Shown here piece by piece: positions 34,771-43,575 of a DNA stretch of 64,000 nt. Location of the stretch: assembly GCF_002149015.1 (NCBI RefSeq), contig NZ_NGFO01000009.1:118492-182491 (forward strand), read 5' to 3'. The number at the start of each line of letters is the position of its first letter. Positions within the stretch are counted from its first letter, which is position 1. The DNA comes from Gordonia lacunae. Its GTDB lineage: Bacteria > Actinomycetota > Actinomycetes > Mycobacteriales > Mycobacteriaceae. The notes beneath the pieces were generated by a model. The model worked only from the letters and a program-made list of their open reading frames with translations. It was not told the DNA's origin and did not search any database. The position numbers were made by a program, and so were the translations under genes.

Positions 34771-34903
34771 GGTGCCGGCTCAACCAGCGGGGGTCGGTTC
34801 ATCCAGCGGGGGCCGGCCCGACCAGCAGGTGCCGGCCCGACCAGCAGGTGCCGGCCCGACCAGCAGGTGCCGGCTCGACCACCGGGAACCGACTCACCCA
34901 GCC
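34771..34903 (+). repeat. 19-bp tandem repeat, seven units
   Basis: Seven contiguous 19-bp units lie between glp and rimJ. Units 4 and 5 are identical (GGTGCCGGCCCGACCAGCA); the others differ at one to seven positions, with divergence growing to the ends. The period is not a multiple of three and the array lies outside both genes. Copy number is likely to vary between strains. Confidence 0.9.
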
Positions 34904-34908
34904 GAGGC

Positions 34909-36213
34909 TCACCCGCGTTGCGCGAGGAAGGCCACCTCGACCTCGTCGCCCGTGCCCATCTCCTCGACGTCGGGGTCGACCATGATCAGGCAATTCGCTT
35001 CGGCCAGTTCGGCGAGCAGGTGCGAGGACCCGGTCGGCGACGCCCCGAGCACCTGCACCAGGTAGTCACCCGACCGTTCGTCGCGCATCAGCTGCCCGCG
35101 CAGGTAACCCTTGCGCCCGCGGACCGACGCGATCGGTCCGATGGTGCGCGCCTTGATGATCCGCCGCATCGGTTGCCTTTTGCCCAGCGCGATCCGGATG
35201 AGCGGCCGGACCATCACCTCGAAGGTCACCAGTGCGCTCACCGGATTGGCGGGGAGCAGGAACGTCGGCACCTCGTCGCGACCGAGGCGCCCGAAACCCT
35301 GAACCGATCCGGGATGCATGGCCACACGGACGATCTCGAGGTCGCCGAGATCGGCGAGCGCGTCGGCGACAGCGGTCGACGCACTACCGCCGACGGCACC
35401 GCAGATCACCACGATCTCGGAGCGGATCAGCTGTGCCTCCACGACTTCGCGCATCCGCGACGCCTCGCGCTCGGCGATCCCGACGCGGTTCACGTCGGCG
35501 CCCGCGTCGCGCGCGGCGGCGGCGAGCGCATAGCTGTTGACGTCGTAGATCTGACCGGGGCCGGGTGTGCGGTCGATGTCGACGAGTTCGCTGCCCACCG
35601 AGATGACCGACAATCGCGGCCGGGGGTGCACCATCACGCGCGCCTGACCGACCGCCGCGAGGAGCCCGACCTGGGCCGGACCGATGATCGAACCCGCGCG
35701 GACCGCGACATCGCCCGGCTGCACGTCGTCGCCGACCCGCCGGACATAGTTGCCGCTCTCCACCCCATGCCCGATCTTGACCTTCTGATCGCCCCCGTCG
35801 GTCCAGCGCAGCGGAACCACGGCGTCGGCGAGCGTCGGCATCGGAGCCCCGGTCTCGACGCGCACCGCCTGACGTGGTTGCAACCGTGTCGGTGTGCGGG
35901 CGCCCGGACCGACCTCCCCGACGACCGGGAGCGACACGATCATCGGCTCGCCGGGTTCGAGATCGACCAGCTCCGCGCCGTTGGCGTCGAAATCCTCGAG
36001 GTCCTCGGGAGCCGGCACCCCGGCCATTCCCACGTCGACCGCACGGACCGCGTAACCGTCGATCGCCGCCTGATCGAATCCGGGCATCGGGTGCTCGGTG
36101 ACGACCTCTTCGGCACACATCAGCCCCTGCGCCTCGGAGATCGCGACGCGCACCGGTCGCGGCGCCACCGCCGCCGCGGTCACCAGCGTCAGATGATCTT
36201 CGACAGACCGCAT
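34909..36213 (-). CDS. glp: gephyrin-like MoeA homologue (Glp / MoeA1)
   Basis: The product has 434 residues with MoeA domain order: an N-terminal PMPGFDQAAIDGYAVR segment (about 43-58), ETGAPMP, an MoCF-like domain starting SVISVGSELVD, and a C-terminal barrel. Two enzyme motifs are changed: the expected GGVSxG reads VGGSAS and LPGNPVS reads LPANPVS. This suggests a structural rather than molybdenum-insertion role. Corynebacterial Glp binds FtsZ and the membrane receptor GlpR, whose gene is at 30985-32265. It is an orthologue by position of Rv0994. Confidence 0.85.
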   Translation of the reverse strand: MRSVEDHLTLVTAAAVAPRPVRVAISEAQGLMCAEEVVTEHPMPGFDQAAIDGYAVRAVDVGMAGVPAPEDLEDFDANGAELVDLEPGEPMIVSLPVVGEVGPGARTPTRLQPRQAVRVETGAPMPTLADAVVPLRWTDGGDQKVKIGHGVESGNYVRRVGDDVQPGDVAVRAGSIIGPAQVGLLAAVGQARVMVHPRPRLSVISVGSELVDIDRTPGPGQIYDVNSYALAAAARDAGADVNRVGIAEREASRMREVVEAQLIRSEIVVICGAVGGSASTAVADALADLGDLEIVRVAMHPGSVQGFGRLGRDEVPTFLLPANPVSALVTFEVMVRPLIRIALGKRQPMRRIIKARTIGPIASVRGRKGYLRGQLMRDERSGDYLVQVLGASPTGSSHLLAELAEANCLIMVDPDVEEMGTGDEVEVAFLAQRG

Positions 36214-36370
36214 CTCACCGCTCTTCTCGTCTCAACCGGTCGGCACCGGAACGTGCAGACGCCAGCCCTCGGCGCGTCGTGCACTCGATACAACACGTCG
36301 GAAACGTTATCGAGCACTCCCGCCTCGGCGTGCGAGGCGCGCGGATGCAGCCGCCGATCGCGACGCGGAC

Positions 36371-37315
36371 TCAGCTGTCGGCGAGGCGCTTCTCCAGCCA
36401 CTCGCGCAGATCGGGGCCGTAATCGTCGCGGTCGAGGGCGAAGTCGACGGCGGCCTTGAGGTAGCCGCCGGGATTGCCGAGATCGTGCCGGGTGCCGTGG
36501 TGCACCACGACGTGAACCGGCTCGCCCTCCTCGATGAGCAGCGCGATGGCGTCGGTGAGTTGGAGTTCACCACCCGCCCCGGGCTCGATGCGCCGCAGCG
36601 CGTCGAAGATCTTGCGGTCCAGGATGTAGCGGCCGGCGGCGGCGAGATTCGACGGCGCGTCCTGCGGTTCGGGCTTCTCGACCATGCCCTTGAGCCGCAT
36701 CACGTTGGGGTTGTTGGCATCGGGGAGCGGCTCGACGTCGAAGACGCCGTACGCGCTGATCCGTTCCTCGGGCACCTCGATGGCACACAGCACCGACCCG
36801 CCCCGGCGCTGCCGTGTGCGGGCCATGACCTCCAGGACGCCGCCGGGCAGGACCAGATCATCGGGCAGCAGAACCGCGACGGCGTCCTCGTCGTCGTCGA
36901 GATAGCTCTCGACGCACCCGACCGCGTGACCCAGGCCCAGCGGCTTCTCCTGCACGACCGAGGCGACCTCGAGCAGGTTGGGCGCCTTGCGCACCTTCGC
37001 CAGCATGGACTCCTTGCCGCGCGTGGCGAGCGTGTTCTCCAGGACGAGGTCCTCGACGAAGTGGGCGACCACGCCGTCCTTGCCCGGCGAGGTCACGATG
37101 AGCAGACGATCGGCGCCGGCCGCCTTGGCCTCTTCGGCGACGAGCTCGATGCCGGGGGTGTCGACCACGGGGAGCAATTCCTTGGGAACCGTCTTGGTCG
37201 CCGGCAAGAACCTCGTGCCCAACCCGGCTGCCGGGACTACCGCGGTACGCGGGATCGGCGGAGTGTTGGGTACACCGTCGTACTCACTGAAACCAGCTTT
37301 ATCCGTCGCACTCAT
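36371..37315 (-). CDS. galU: UTP-glucose-1-phosphate uridylyltransferase
   Basis: The product has 314 residues. The nucleotide-binding start is AAGLGTRFLPATKTVPKELL (about residues 29-48), followed by PLGLGHAVGC and a VEKPEPQDAPSNLAAAGRYI-type segment. It makes UDP-glucose for cell-wall and trehalose synthesis. It heads the galU-glp-rimJ group and is divergent from the 5-formyl-THF cyclo-ligase gene. Confidence 0.95.
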   Translation of the reverse strand: MSATDKAGFSEYDGVPNTPPIPRTAVVPAAGLGTRFLPATKTVPKELLPVVDTPGIELVAEEAKAAGADRLLIVTSPGKDGVVAHFVEDLVLENTLATRGKESMLAKVRKAPNLLEVASVVQEKPLGLGHAVGCVESYLDDDEDAVAVLLPDDLVLPGGVLEVMARTRQRRGGSVLCAIEVPEERISAYGVFDVEPLPDANNPNVMRLKGMVEKPEPQDAPSNLAAAGRYILDRKIFDALRRIEPGAGGELQLTDAIALLIEEGEPVHVVVHHGTRHDLGNPGGYLKAAVDFALDRDDYGPDLREWLEKRLADS

Positions 37316-37478
37316 GAATCCACCCTAGGACAGGCGCCGGTTGTCGGCCGGACAGACGGCGGTGACCGGGACCTCATCACACACATTCCGCCGGTCGGAT
37401 ACAGTGCGGGCGTCCCGGCTGTCACCGCCGGGCCGCACACGCCACCGGTGTCGAGACGACGCGAAGGACGGTCGGGTC

Positions 37479-38057
37479 TTGCCAACGCTGAAACAGCAAC
37501 TGCGACAAGAGATCGAAGAGCGACGCGCACGCCGGTCAGAGGCCGAACGGGACCGTTCCGCCGCCGCCCTCGCCGAGTGGATGTACGCCTGCCCGTTTCG
37601 TCTGGAGTACGACGTCACGGTTGCCGCCCACGTTCCGGTGGGCAACGAACCCGGCTCGAATTCGATGCTCGACGCCTTGGTCGACCGGGGTGTCTCGGTG
37701 CTCGTCCCGGTGGTTCCCGACGGCGGTCCCGCACCGTTGGACTGGGCTCCCTACACGGGGCCGGACTCACTGGCTCCCGGGCGCTGGGATCTCCTCGAGC
37801 CGACGACCGACCCGGTCGGTGTGACCGCGATCCGCGCGGCGTCGGTGATCCTGGTACCTGCCCTGGCCATCGACAAGAGCGGGGTGCGCCTGGGTCGCGG
37901 CGCCGGATATTACGACCGCACGCTGCACGGACTGTCGGCCGATCTCGTCGGGGTGGTCTACGACGACGAGGTCGTCGACTCCCTGCCGTCCGGCGACCAC
38001 GACGTCCCGGTCGGCTGGACGCTCACACCCGGCGACGGGTTCCGCAGGCTCACCTGA
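37479..38057 (+). CDS. 5-formyltetrahydrofolate cyclo-ligase
   Basis: The product has 192 residues. The family motif LVPALAIDKSGVRLGRGAGY and YYDR (about 127-149) is intact, and Lys/Arg residues near the N-terminus (KQQLRQEIEERR) bind ATP and folate. It recycles 5-formyl-THF to 5,10-methenyl-THF in the cytoplasm. The TTG at 37479, with AAGGA 11 nt upstream, gives the usual length; no ATG is suitably placed. The neighbour of galU in M. tuberculosis (Rv0992c) is the same enzyme. Confidence 0.88.
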   Translation: MPTLKQQLRQEIEERRARRSEAERDRSAAALAEWMYACPFRLEYDVTVAAHVPVGNEPGSNSMLDALVDRGVSVLVPVVPDGGPAPLDWAPYTGPDSLAPGRWDLLEPTTDPVGVTAIRAASVILVPALAIDKSGVRLGRGAGYYDRTLHGLSADLVGVVYDDEVVDSLPSGDHDVPVGWTLTPGDGFRRLT

Positions 38058-38069
38058 TCGCAGGTACGA

Positions 38070-38112
38070 CAGAACCCGGGCGGTGTCGAGGTGACAGCCG
38101 GCCCGGGTTCTG
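38070..38112. terminator. hairpin between convergent cyclo-ligase and ruc
   Basis: CAGAACCCGGGC and GCCCGGGTTCTG form a 12-bp perfect stem with a 19-nt loop, placed between the two 3' ends. It is likely to serve both directions, although no long T run follows. Confidence 0.6.
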
Positions 38113-38136
38113 CTGGTGACGTTGTCGTGCCGCCGA

Positions 38137-38469
38137 TCAGGCGGGCGTCGCCGCCTTGGTCTCGCTCTTGGTCGACGACGAACTCGACGAGTCCGACTTG
38201 GAACTGCTCGACGAACTGTCCGACGACGAGGAACTCGAGGACGACGAGCTCTCCGACGAGGACGACGACGTCGAGGTGTCCGACGACGATCCCGGACGGG
38301 AGTCCGTGCGGTAGAAACCGCTGCCCTTGAACACGATGCCGACCGAGTTGAACAGCTTGCGCAGGCGACCCGCGCACTGCGGGCACTCGGTCAACGAGTC
38401 GTCGGAGAAGGACTGGACGATGTCGAACTTGTTGTCGCACTCCGTGCAGGCATACGAGTAGGTGGGCAC
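38137..38469 (-). CDS. ruc: FmdB-type zinc-ribbon protein Ruc, redox-regulated chaperone homologue
   Basis: The product has 110 residues. The GTG start gives VPTYSYACTECDNKF, and the two CxxC pairs (CTEC, CPQC) bind zinc within the first 40 residues. The last about 50 residues are an extreme Ser-rich disordered tail. M. tuberculosis Rv0991c (Ruc) has this layout and is a redox-regulated chaperone in the HrcA heat-shock regulon. The CIRCE element 46 bp upstream here fits that control. Position next to the 5-formyl-THF cyclo-ligase also matches. Confidence 0.85.
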   Translation of the reverse strand: MPTYSYACTECDNKFDIVQSFSDDSLTECPQCAGRLRKLFNSVGIVFKGSGFYRTDSRPGSSSDTSTSSSSSESSSSSSSSSSDSSSSSSKSDSSSSSSTKSETKAATPA

Positions 38470-38514
38470 CGAAACCTCCGAAAAGTCAGTAAACGCTGAC
38501 CAGTGTAACCGACT

Positions 38515-38541
38515 TTGGCACTCAGTCATTCCGAGTGCTAA
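38515..38541. promoter_or_regulatory. CIRCE element (HrcA operator)
   Basis: TTGGCACTC-N9-GAGTGCTAA matches the CIRCE consensus TTAGCACTC-N9-GAGTGCTAA at all but one base with the exact 9-bp spacer. It lies 46 bp upstream of the ruc start and 161 bp before the divergent AGCS gene. HrcA bound here would repress ruc and release it on heat shock. Confidence 0.88.
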
Positions 38542-38701
38542 GCGCGCCTTCCACCCGGCTTCTGCCGCCCGATTCCCGGCTTGGCGCGCACCGCCGCGCG
38601 GCGTCGTGCAAAGTGTTTGCCTAGCCGAAGTAAACGGTTCACCGCACCCTGTCCGCGACGCGCTGCCCGAACGGCAGCACCCACCATCGCTGGAGCCCGA
38701 C

Positions 38702-40249
38702 ATGACCGATTTCCTGAACGATCTCAACAGCATCATCTGGAGCAATCCGCTGGTGTACCTGTGCCTCGGTGTGGGGGTGTATTTCTCCATACGGTCGAGG
38801 TTCCTGCAGATCCGGCACGTGCCCGAGATGATCCGGGTGATGCGTCATGGCGAGAGCTCCCCCGACGGTGTCTCGTCCTTCCAGGCGCTGATGATCTCGC
38901 TGGCCGGGCGCGTCGGTACCGGCAACATCGCCGGTGTGGCGACGGCGATCGCCTTCGGCGGACCGGGCGCACTGTTCTGGATGTGGGCGATGGCCTTTCT
39001 CGGGGCGTCGACGTCGTTCGTCGAGTGCACGCTCGGCCAGATCTACAAGACGCGCGATCCGCTGACCAACGAGTACCGCGGCGGGCCGGCCTACTACTTC
39101 AGCAAGGCACTCGCCCACACCAAGGCGGCACCGTTCTTCAAGGTCTACGGTCTCGTGTTCGCCGCCGTGACCGTGCTCGCGTGCGGGCTGCTGCTCCCGA
39201 GCGTCCAGTCCAACTCCATGGCGATCGCGATGAGCCAGGCATGGGGTATCGCGGACTGGGCCGTCGCGGTCGGCGTGGTCATCGTACTCGCGTTCGTCAT
39301 CATCGGCGGGGTCAAGCGCATCGCGACCTTCGCGACGATCGTCGTCCCGTTCATGGCCGTCCTGTACATCCTGTTCGCGCTCGTCGTCGTGTTCACCAAC
39401 GCCTCGCAGATCCCCGACGTTCTGCGCCTGATCTTCGCGAGCGCCTTCGGGATCGATTCCGTCTTCGGTTCGGTTGTCGGCGCCGCCGTGATGTGGGGCG
39501 TCAAGCGCGGCATCTACTCCAATGAGGCCGGTCAGGGCACCGGACCGCACGCCGCGGCGGCCGCCGAGGTCTCGCACCCGGCGAAGCAGGGCTTCGTGCA
39601 GGCGTTCGCCGTGTACGTCGACACGTTGTTCGTCTGCTCGGCCACCGGCTTCCTGATCATCTCGACCGGCGCCTACCGTGTGTTCGAAGGTGAGAGCGCC
39701 GACGGCGCGGTGATCGCCGAGGGCGGCCTCCTGCCCGGCGGCACCGACGTCGGTCCCACCTTCGTCCAGATCGGCTTCGACAGCATGTGGAGCGGCGCCG
39801 GGTCGACCTTCGTCGCGGTCTCACTGGCGTTCTTCTGCCTCACGACGATCATCGCGTACTACTACATGGCCGAGACCAACCTGCGGTTCCTGATGGGCAA
39901 GGCGTCCACGATCTACATCGGTCCGCTCCGCAGCACGCTCGGCGCCAACCTGACCATGCTGCTCCAAGCCCTGATCCTGGTGTCGGTGGCGATCGGCTGC
40001 GTCTCCACCGCGAGCGAGGCGTGGACGCTGGGCGATATCGGGGTCGGCCTGATGGCATGGCTGAACATCATCGGCATCCTGATCCTGCAGCAACCCGCAT
40101 TCAAGGCGCTGCGCGATTACGAGAAGCAGAAGAAGGAGGGCAAGGACCCGATCTTCGATCCGGTCGCCCTGGGCATCGTGGGAGCGACGTTCTGGGAGTC
40201 CTATGGTCGGGCCGACGACACCCGAGAGGCCGCGACACTGGCGAAGTAG
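38702..40249 (+). CDS. AGCS-family alanine/glycine:sodium symporter
   Basis: The product has 515 residues and about 11 membrane helices. Family segments are GRVGTGNIAGVATAIAFGGP near residue 75 and YSNEAGQGTGPHAAAAAEVS near residue 270. It takes up alanine or glycine with Na+ through the inner membrane. ATG 38702 is chosen; the open frame upstream is a run-on through the ruc promoter region. The two proteins are divergent and share a 232-bp control region holding the CIRCE element. Confidence 0.92.
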   Translation: MTDFLNDLNSIIWSNPLVYLCLGVGVYFSIRSRFLQIRHVPEMIRVMRHGESSPDGVSSFQALMISLAGRVGTGNIAGVATAIAFGGPGALFWMWAMAFLGASTSFVECTLGQIYKTRDPLTNEYRGGPAYYFSKALAHTKAAPFFKVYGLVFAAVTVLACGLLLPSVQSNSMAIAMSQAWGIADWAVAVGVVIVLAFVIIGGVKRIATFATIVVPFMAVLYILFALVVVFTNASQIPDVLRLIFASAFGIDSVFGSVVGAAVMWGVKRGIYSNEAGQGTGPHAAAAAEVSHPAKQGFVQAFAVYVDTLFVCSATGFLIISTGAYRVFEGESADGAVIAEGGLLPGGTDVGPTFVQIGFDSMWSGAGSTFVAVSLAFFCLTTIIAYYYMAETNLRFLMGKASTIYIGPLRSTLGANLTMLLQALILVSVAIGCVSTASEAWTLGDIGVGLMAWLNIIGILILQQPAFKALRDYEKQKKEGKDPIFDPVALGIVGATFWESYGRADDTREAATLAK

Positions 40250-40253
40250 GGAC

Positions 40254-41519
40254 CTATCCCCCGATGACGTCCTTGTCGATGTCGGGGATGTTGTCGCGGT
40301 TCATGTCCGGATCGCGCGCCTGCCGGGCGTCCCACCGGAGCAGGATCGCGGCCAGGATCGCCGAGACCCCCGATCCGACGAGGATCGCCGCCTTCGCCGC
40401 GGCGGCGTGATCGTCGGAGCCTGCCTCGAAGCTCAGTTCGGCGATGAGCAACGCGACCGTGAATCCGACGCCGGTCAGCAGGCCCACCGGCAGGAGGTCT
40501 CGAATCCCGATCGAGTCGGGCAACCGCAGCGGCGTGAACGTCGTCATCAGCCACGTCGAGCCGAGGACGCCCACGAGCTTGCCGACGACGAGACCGACGA
40601 CGATGCCGATCGACACCGGCTGCACGATCGACCCGTCACCGCCGACGACGGTCACCCCCGCGGCGGCGAAGGCGAACACCGGCAGGGCAAGCGCGGCCGA
40701 GTACGGGCGGACCGCGTCGTCGAGTCGTTCGGTGCGCGGCTGCTCCTCACCGCGGATCGCGACGGCGGGCACGACGAATCCGAGCAGCACGCCGGCAACG
40801 GTCGCGTGGACACCGGAGGCGTGCATGAGGCCCCACGCGACGACAGCGACCGGGATGAGGACCGGCCACCACCGCCATGCCTGCCGTACCAGCACGGCGA
40901 AGAGGGCCACCGCGACGAGCGCCGCCGCCAGCATGACGAAGTCGATCTCCTCGGTGTAGAACGTCGCGATGACGACGATGCCGAGGAGGTCGTCGACGAC
41001 GGCGAGCGTCAGCAAGAAAGTCCGTAACGCGAGCGGCAGGCCGCGACCGAAGATCGCGAGCACCGCGAGGGCGAACGCGATGTCGGTGGCAGTCGGGATC
41101 GCCCAGCCGCGCAACCCCTCGGGGTCGCCGAGCGCGACCACCACGACGTAGCAGAGCGCGGGGGTGACCATCCCGCCCACCGCGGCGGCGATCGGGACAC
41201 CGGCGAGTTTCAGGTCCCGCAGGCTCCCGGCCACGAACTCGTGTTTGAGTTCGACTCCGACGACGAAGAAGAAGATCGCCAGCAGTCCGTCGGACGCCCA
41301 GTGCGCCAGCGACAGGTGCAGGTGGAGCGCCTCGGGCCCGACTTCGACGTGGAGGAGGGAATCGTAGGTCTCGCGCCACGGCGAGTTGGCCCACACCACG
41401 GCGACGGCGGCGGCCACGAGAAGCAAGGCCCCGCTGGTCGTGTCGAGAGCCGCCCAACGCCGCAGTCGGTTCGTCCGGCTGAGTTCTCCGGTGAGGTCAT
41501 CTGGTGTCCGGTCGGTCAT
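40254..41519 (-). CDS. nhaA: Na+/H+ antiporter NhaA
   Basis: The product has 421 residues and about 12 helices. The ion-binding segment has the paired aspartates in LAVVDDLLGI (about residue 170). WAIPTATDIAFALAVLAIFG and FFFVVGVELKHEF are family hallmarks. It exchanges Na+ or Li+ for H+ at alkaline pH. Its stop lies 4 bp from the convergent AGCS gene, which is a sodium symporter; the proximity is suggestive of linked sodium use but they are on opposite strands. Confidence 0.94.
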   Translation of the reverse strand: MTDRTPDDLTGELSRTNRLRRWAALDTTSGALLLVAAAVAVVWANSPWRETYDSLLHVEVGPEALHLHLSLAHWASDGLLAIFFFVVGVELKHEFVAGSLRDLKLAGVPIAAAVGGMVTPALCYVVVVALGDPEGLRGWAIPTATDIAFALAVLAIFGRGLPLALRTFLLTLAVVDDLLGIVVIATFYTEEIDFVMLAAALVAVALFAVLVRQAWRWWPVLIPVAVVAWGLMHASGVHATVAGVLLGFVVPAVAIRGEEQPRTERLDDAVRPYSAALALPVFAFAAAGVTVVGGDGSIVQPVSIGIVVGLVVGKLVGVLGSTWLMTTFTPLRLPDSIGIRDLLPVGLLTGVGFTVALLIAELSFEAGSDDHAAAAKAAILVGSGVSAILAAILLRWDARQARDPDMNRDNIPDIDKDVIGG

Positions 41520-41658
41520 CGCGCTCCTCAGTCAGACGGACAGGTCATCGTCACGCCACCCGCACCGGGCAACGGCCGACCAGACTTCCCGGCACACCGA
41601 TTATCGATTCTCCCCCACGGGGACGCCGCGGGCCATTCCGGCCCCGTTCGCGAGAACG

Positions 41659-41698
41659 GTGTCCACAGGGGCCCAGGGCCGACGTCGAGTTGTCCACA
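41659..41698. other. two DnaA-box-like sites
   Basis: TTGTCCACA (41690-41698) is identical to the actinobacterial DnaA-box consensus, and GTGTCCACA (41659-41667) differs at one base. They are 31 bp apart in the nhaA/SAF intergenic region. Two boxes could regulate a gene or titrate DnaA; they do not make an origin. Confidence 0.4.
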
Positions 41699-41735
41699 GA
41701 GAGTTCCGCGAACCGCCGATCCCGGCGAACGGCTT

Positions 41736-41741
41736 TAGCTT
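41736..41741 (+). promoter_or_regulatory. -10 element of a likely leaderless promoter
   Basis: TAGCTT followed by exactly 7 nt and ATG 41749 fits the TAnnnT-N7-start layout. No Shine-Dalgarno sequence is present. Confidence 0.5.
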
Positions 41742-41748
41742 TCGCCTC

Positions 41749-42420
41749 ATGCCTGCCGCGTCGAAGCATCCGTCCAGCGCCTCCCTGGGGCCTCGCCTGC
41801 GCGACCGACTGGGTTCCGCGCTGCGGCCGGGGTGGACGCGCAATCTGCTGGTCCGACGCCTTTCCGCCGCGGCTCTGATGGTCGCTGCGGTGGTCTTCGG
41901 GGTCGCCGGAACGCGCGCCGACGGCGACGTCGAGGTCCTGGTCGCCGCGCACGACCTGCGGCCAGGTCAGGTCGTCGAATCCGGCGACCTGCAACCGCGG
42001 AGGGTCGCGAACCGGACGGTTCCCGACGGGTTCCTGACCGATGTGACACCGGCCGTCGGACGGACGGTGACGGGACGTGTCCGCGCAGGCGAGATCCTGA
42101 CCGATGCGCGGTTGCTGTCCTCGCACCTGCCTGCCGACCTGACCGGGATCGACGACGCCCGCCTCGTGCCGATCCAACTGTCGGACGACGCGGTGACATC
42201 GCTCCTCCGCCCAGGTGACGTGGTGGACGTGCTGACCGAGGAGGCCGAGGTGCTGGCACGGCGGGCAGTCGTCGCCCTCCACGCCGTCGAGCCGCAGTCC
42301 GGCGGTCTCGCTCCCAGCCGGACCGCGGCTGCCCCGGTGCTGCTCGCCATGGACGCCGCGGCTGCTCACCGAGTCGCGGCCGCGGGTCTCGACACCTCGC
42401 TCGCCGTGGTCCTCCACTGA
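41749..42420 (+). CDS. SAF-domain (CpaB-like) membrane protein
   Basis: The product has 223 residues with one N-terminal helix (about 38-53) followed by a SAF domain (LVAAHDLRPGQVVESGDLQP, about 66-85) and a RcpC/CpaB-like beta domain (VPIQLSDDAVTSLLRPGDVV). In pilus systems CpaB-like proteins help assemble Flp pili, but no other pilus gene is here; such lone SAF proteins near mscL are common in mycobacteria. Transcription is probably leaderless. Confidence 0.78.
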   Translation: MPAASKHPSSASLGPRLRDRLGSALRPGWTRNLLVRRLSAAALMVAAVVFGVAGTRADGDVEVLVAAHDLRPGQVVESGDLQPRRVANRTVPDGFLTDVTPAVGRTVTGRVRAGEILTDARLLSSHLPADLTGIDDARLVPIQLSDDAVTSLLRPGDVVDVLTEEAEVLARRAVVALHAVEPQSGGLAPSRTAAAPVLLAMDAAAAHRVAAAGLDTSLAVVLH

Positions 42421-42597
42421 CCGCGGATGCCGATCGCGGCAGGACGACACAGGGGCGCGAATCAACTCAAATGGATCGGTTCGTTCACGATCGTGGATAG
42501 GGTAGTACGAGCTCGCACAGCGCATGTCGGATTTGCTCCGATCATGCACAGAATCGCCGGACAAGAGCAGGACATCACCGAAAAGAGGCCGCACACC

Positions 42598-43434
42598 GTG
42601 CTCAAGGGATTCAGGGACTTCATACTCAAGGGCAATGTCGTCGAACTGGCAACGGCGGTCATCATCGGCGCGGCGTTCACCGCGATCGTCACCGCCTTCA
42701 CCGACGGCATCGTCCAGCCGATCATCAACTCGATCCCCGTCGGCTCCGACGCCGCACAGGGACTCGGTTTCCAGATCACCGACAACCCATCGACATTCGT
42801 CGACCTCGGCAGCGTCATCACCGCCGTGATCAACTTCCTGATCATCGCCGCAGTGGTGTACTTCATCATCATCCTGCCGTACAACAAGCTGGCCGAACTG
42901 GGCGGCTTCGGGAAGAAGGCGGAGGTCACGGAGATCGCGCTGCTGTCCGAGATCCGCGACCTGCTCGACCCGGAAGGAACCTCGAAGGCCAAGGCGGAAG
43001 CCGAGAGCGACCTGCCGCCGCATCTGACCGACCCGGCCGGACCCGCCGGCGACTCATACGGTCCGCCGTCGGGTTCCTTTGCCCCGTATGAGGCGCCTGC
43101 CGGAGCCGGTACGACCCAACGCATCTCGAGTCCCCCGTCCCCTCAGGGTCCGCCCTCGCACCCGACTCCCCCGCAATCGGCTCCGCCCCAGTCCGTTCCG
43201 CCCCAGTCGGCTCCGCCGCAGAACCGCCCGCCGCAGGGACCGCCACCGGGAGGCCCTACCGGACAGCCGTATCCGACGCCGCAGCCCGCGCCCGGCAGCT
43301 ACCCGCCGCCCGGCAACTACCCGGGTGCCGGGAACTACCCGCCGCCCGGTCCCGGATCCGGTTATCCCGGTGAGCAGTACCCGGGCGACTTCCCGGGCGA
43401 GGGCCCGGACGCGCCGGGTCGTCACTCGCGCTGA
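42598..43434 (+). CDS. mscL: large-conductance mechanosensitive channel MscL with long Pro/Gly tail
   Basis: The product has 278 residues. The first about 135 are a typical MscL: VLKGFRDFILKGNVVELATA opens helix 1 (the gating helix) and INFLIIAAVVYFIIILPYNK is helix 2. The rest is a disordered tail rich in Pro, Gly and Gln (APPQSVPPQSAPPQNRPPQG) ending GRHSR. Most MscL proteins end near residue 140-150. AGAGG lies about 9 nt before GTG 42598. It forms a homopentamer that opens under osmotic downshock. Confidence 0.9.
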   Translation: MLKGFRDFILKGNVVELATAVIIGAAFTAIVTAFTDGIVQPIINSIPVGSDAAQGLGFQITDNPSTFVDLGSVITAVINFLIIAAVVYFIIILPYNKLAELGGFGKKAEVTEIALLSEIRDLLDPEGTSKAKAEAESDLPPHLTDPAGPAGDSYGPPSGSFAPYEAPAGAGTTQRISSPPSPQGPPSHPTPPQSAPPQSVPPQSAPPQNRPPQGPPPGGPTGQPYPTPQPAPGSYPPPGNYPGAGNYPPPGPGSGYPGEQYPGDFPGEGPDAPGRHSR

Positions 43435-43575
43435 CCCGGGCCCGGTCTCGCAGGAAGCTGACAGGCGGAACCATCCGAACCCGAAGGTTGGCTCCCTACT
43501 TTGGGATTCGTCGCCGGAACGTGCGACCGCACCGGCCCCCACACCGGTGCGACCGAACGAGAACAGGATGATCGA

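Noticed and set aside
34771..34903. CRISPR array
   Set aside because: The 19-bp units are contiguous without spacers and no cas gene is in the window.
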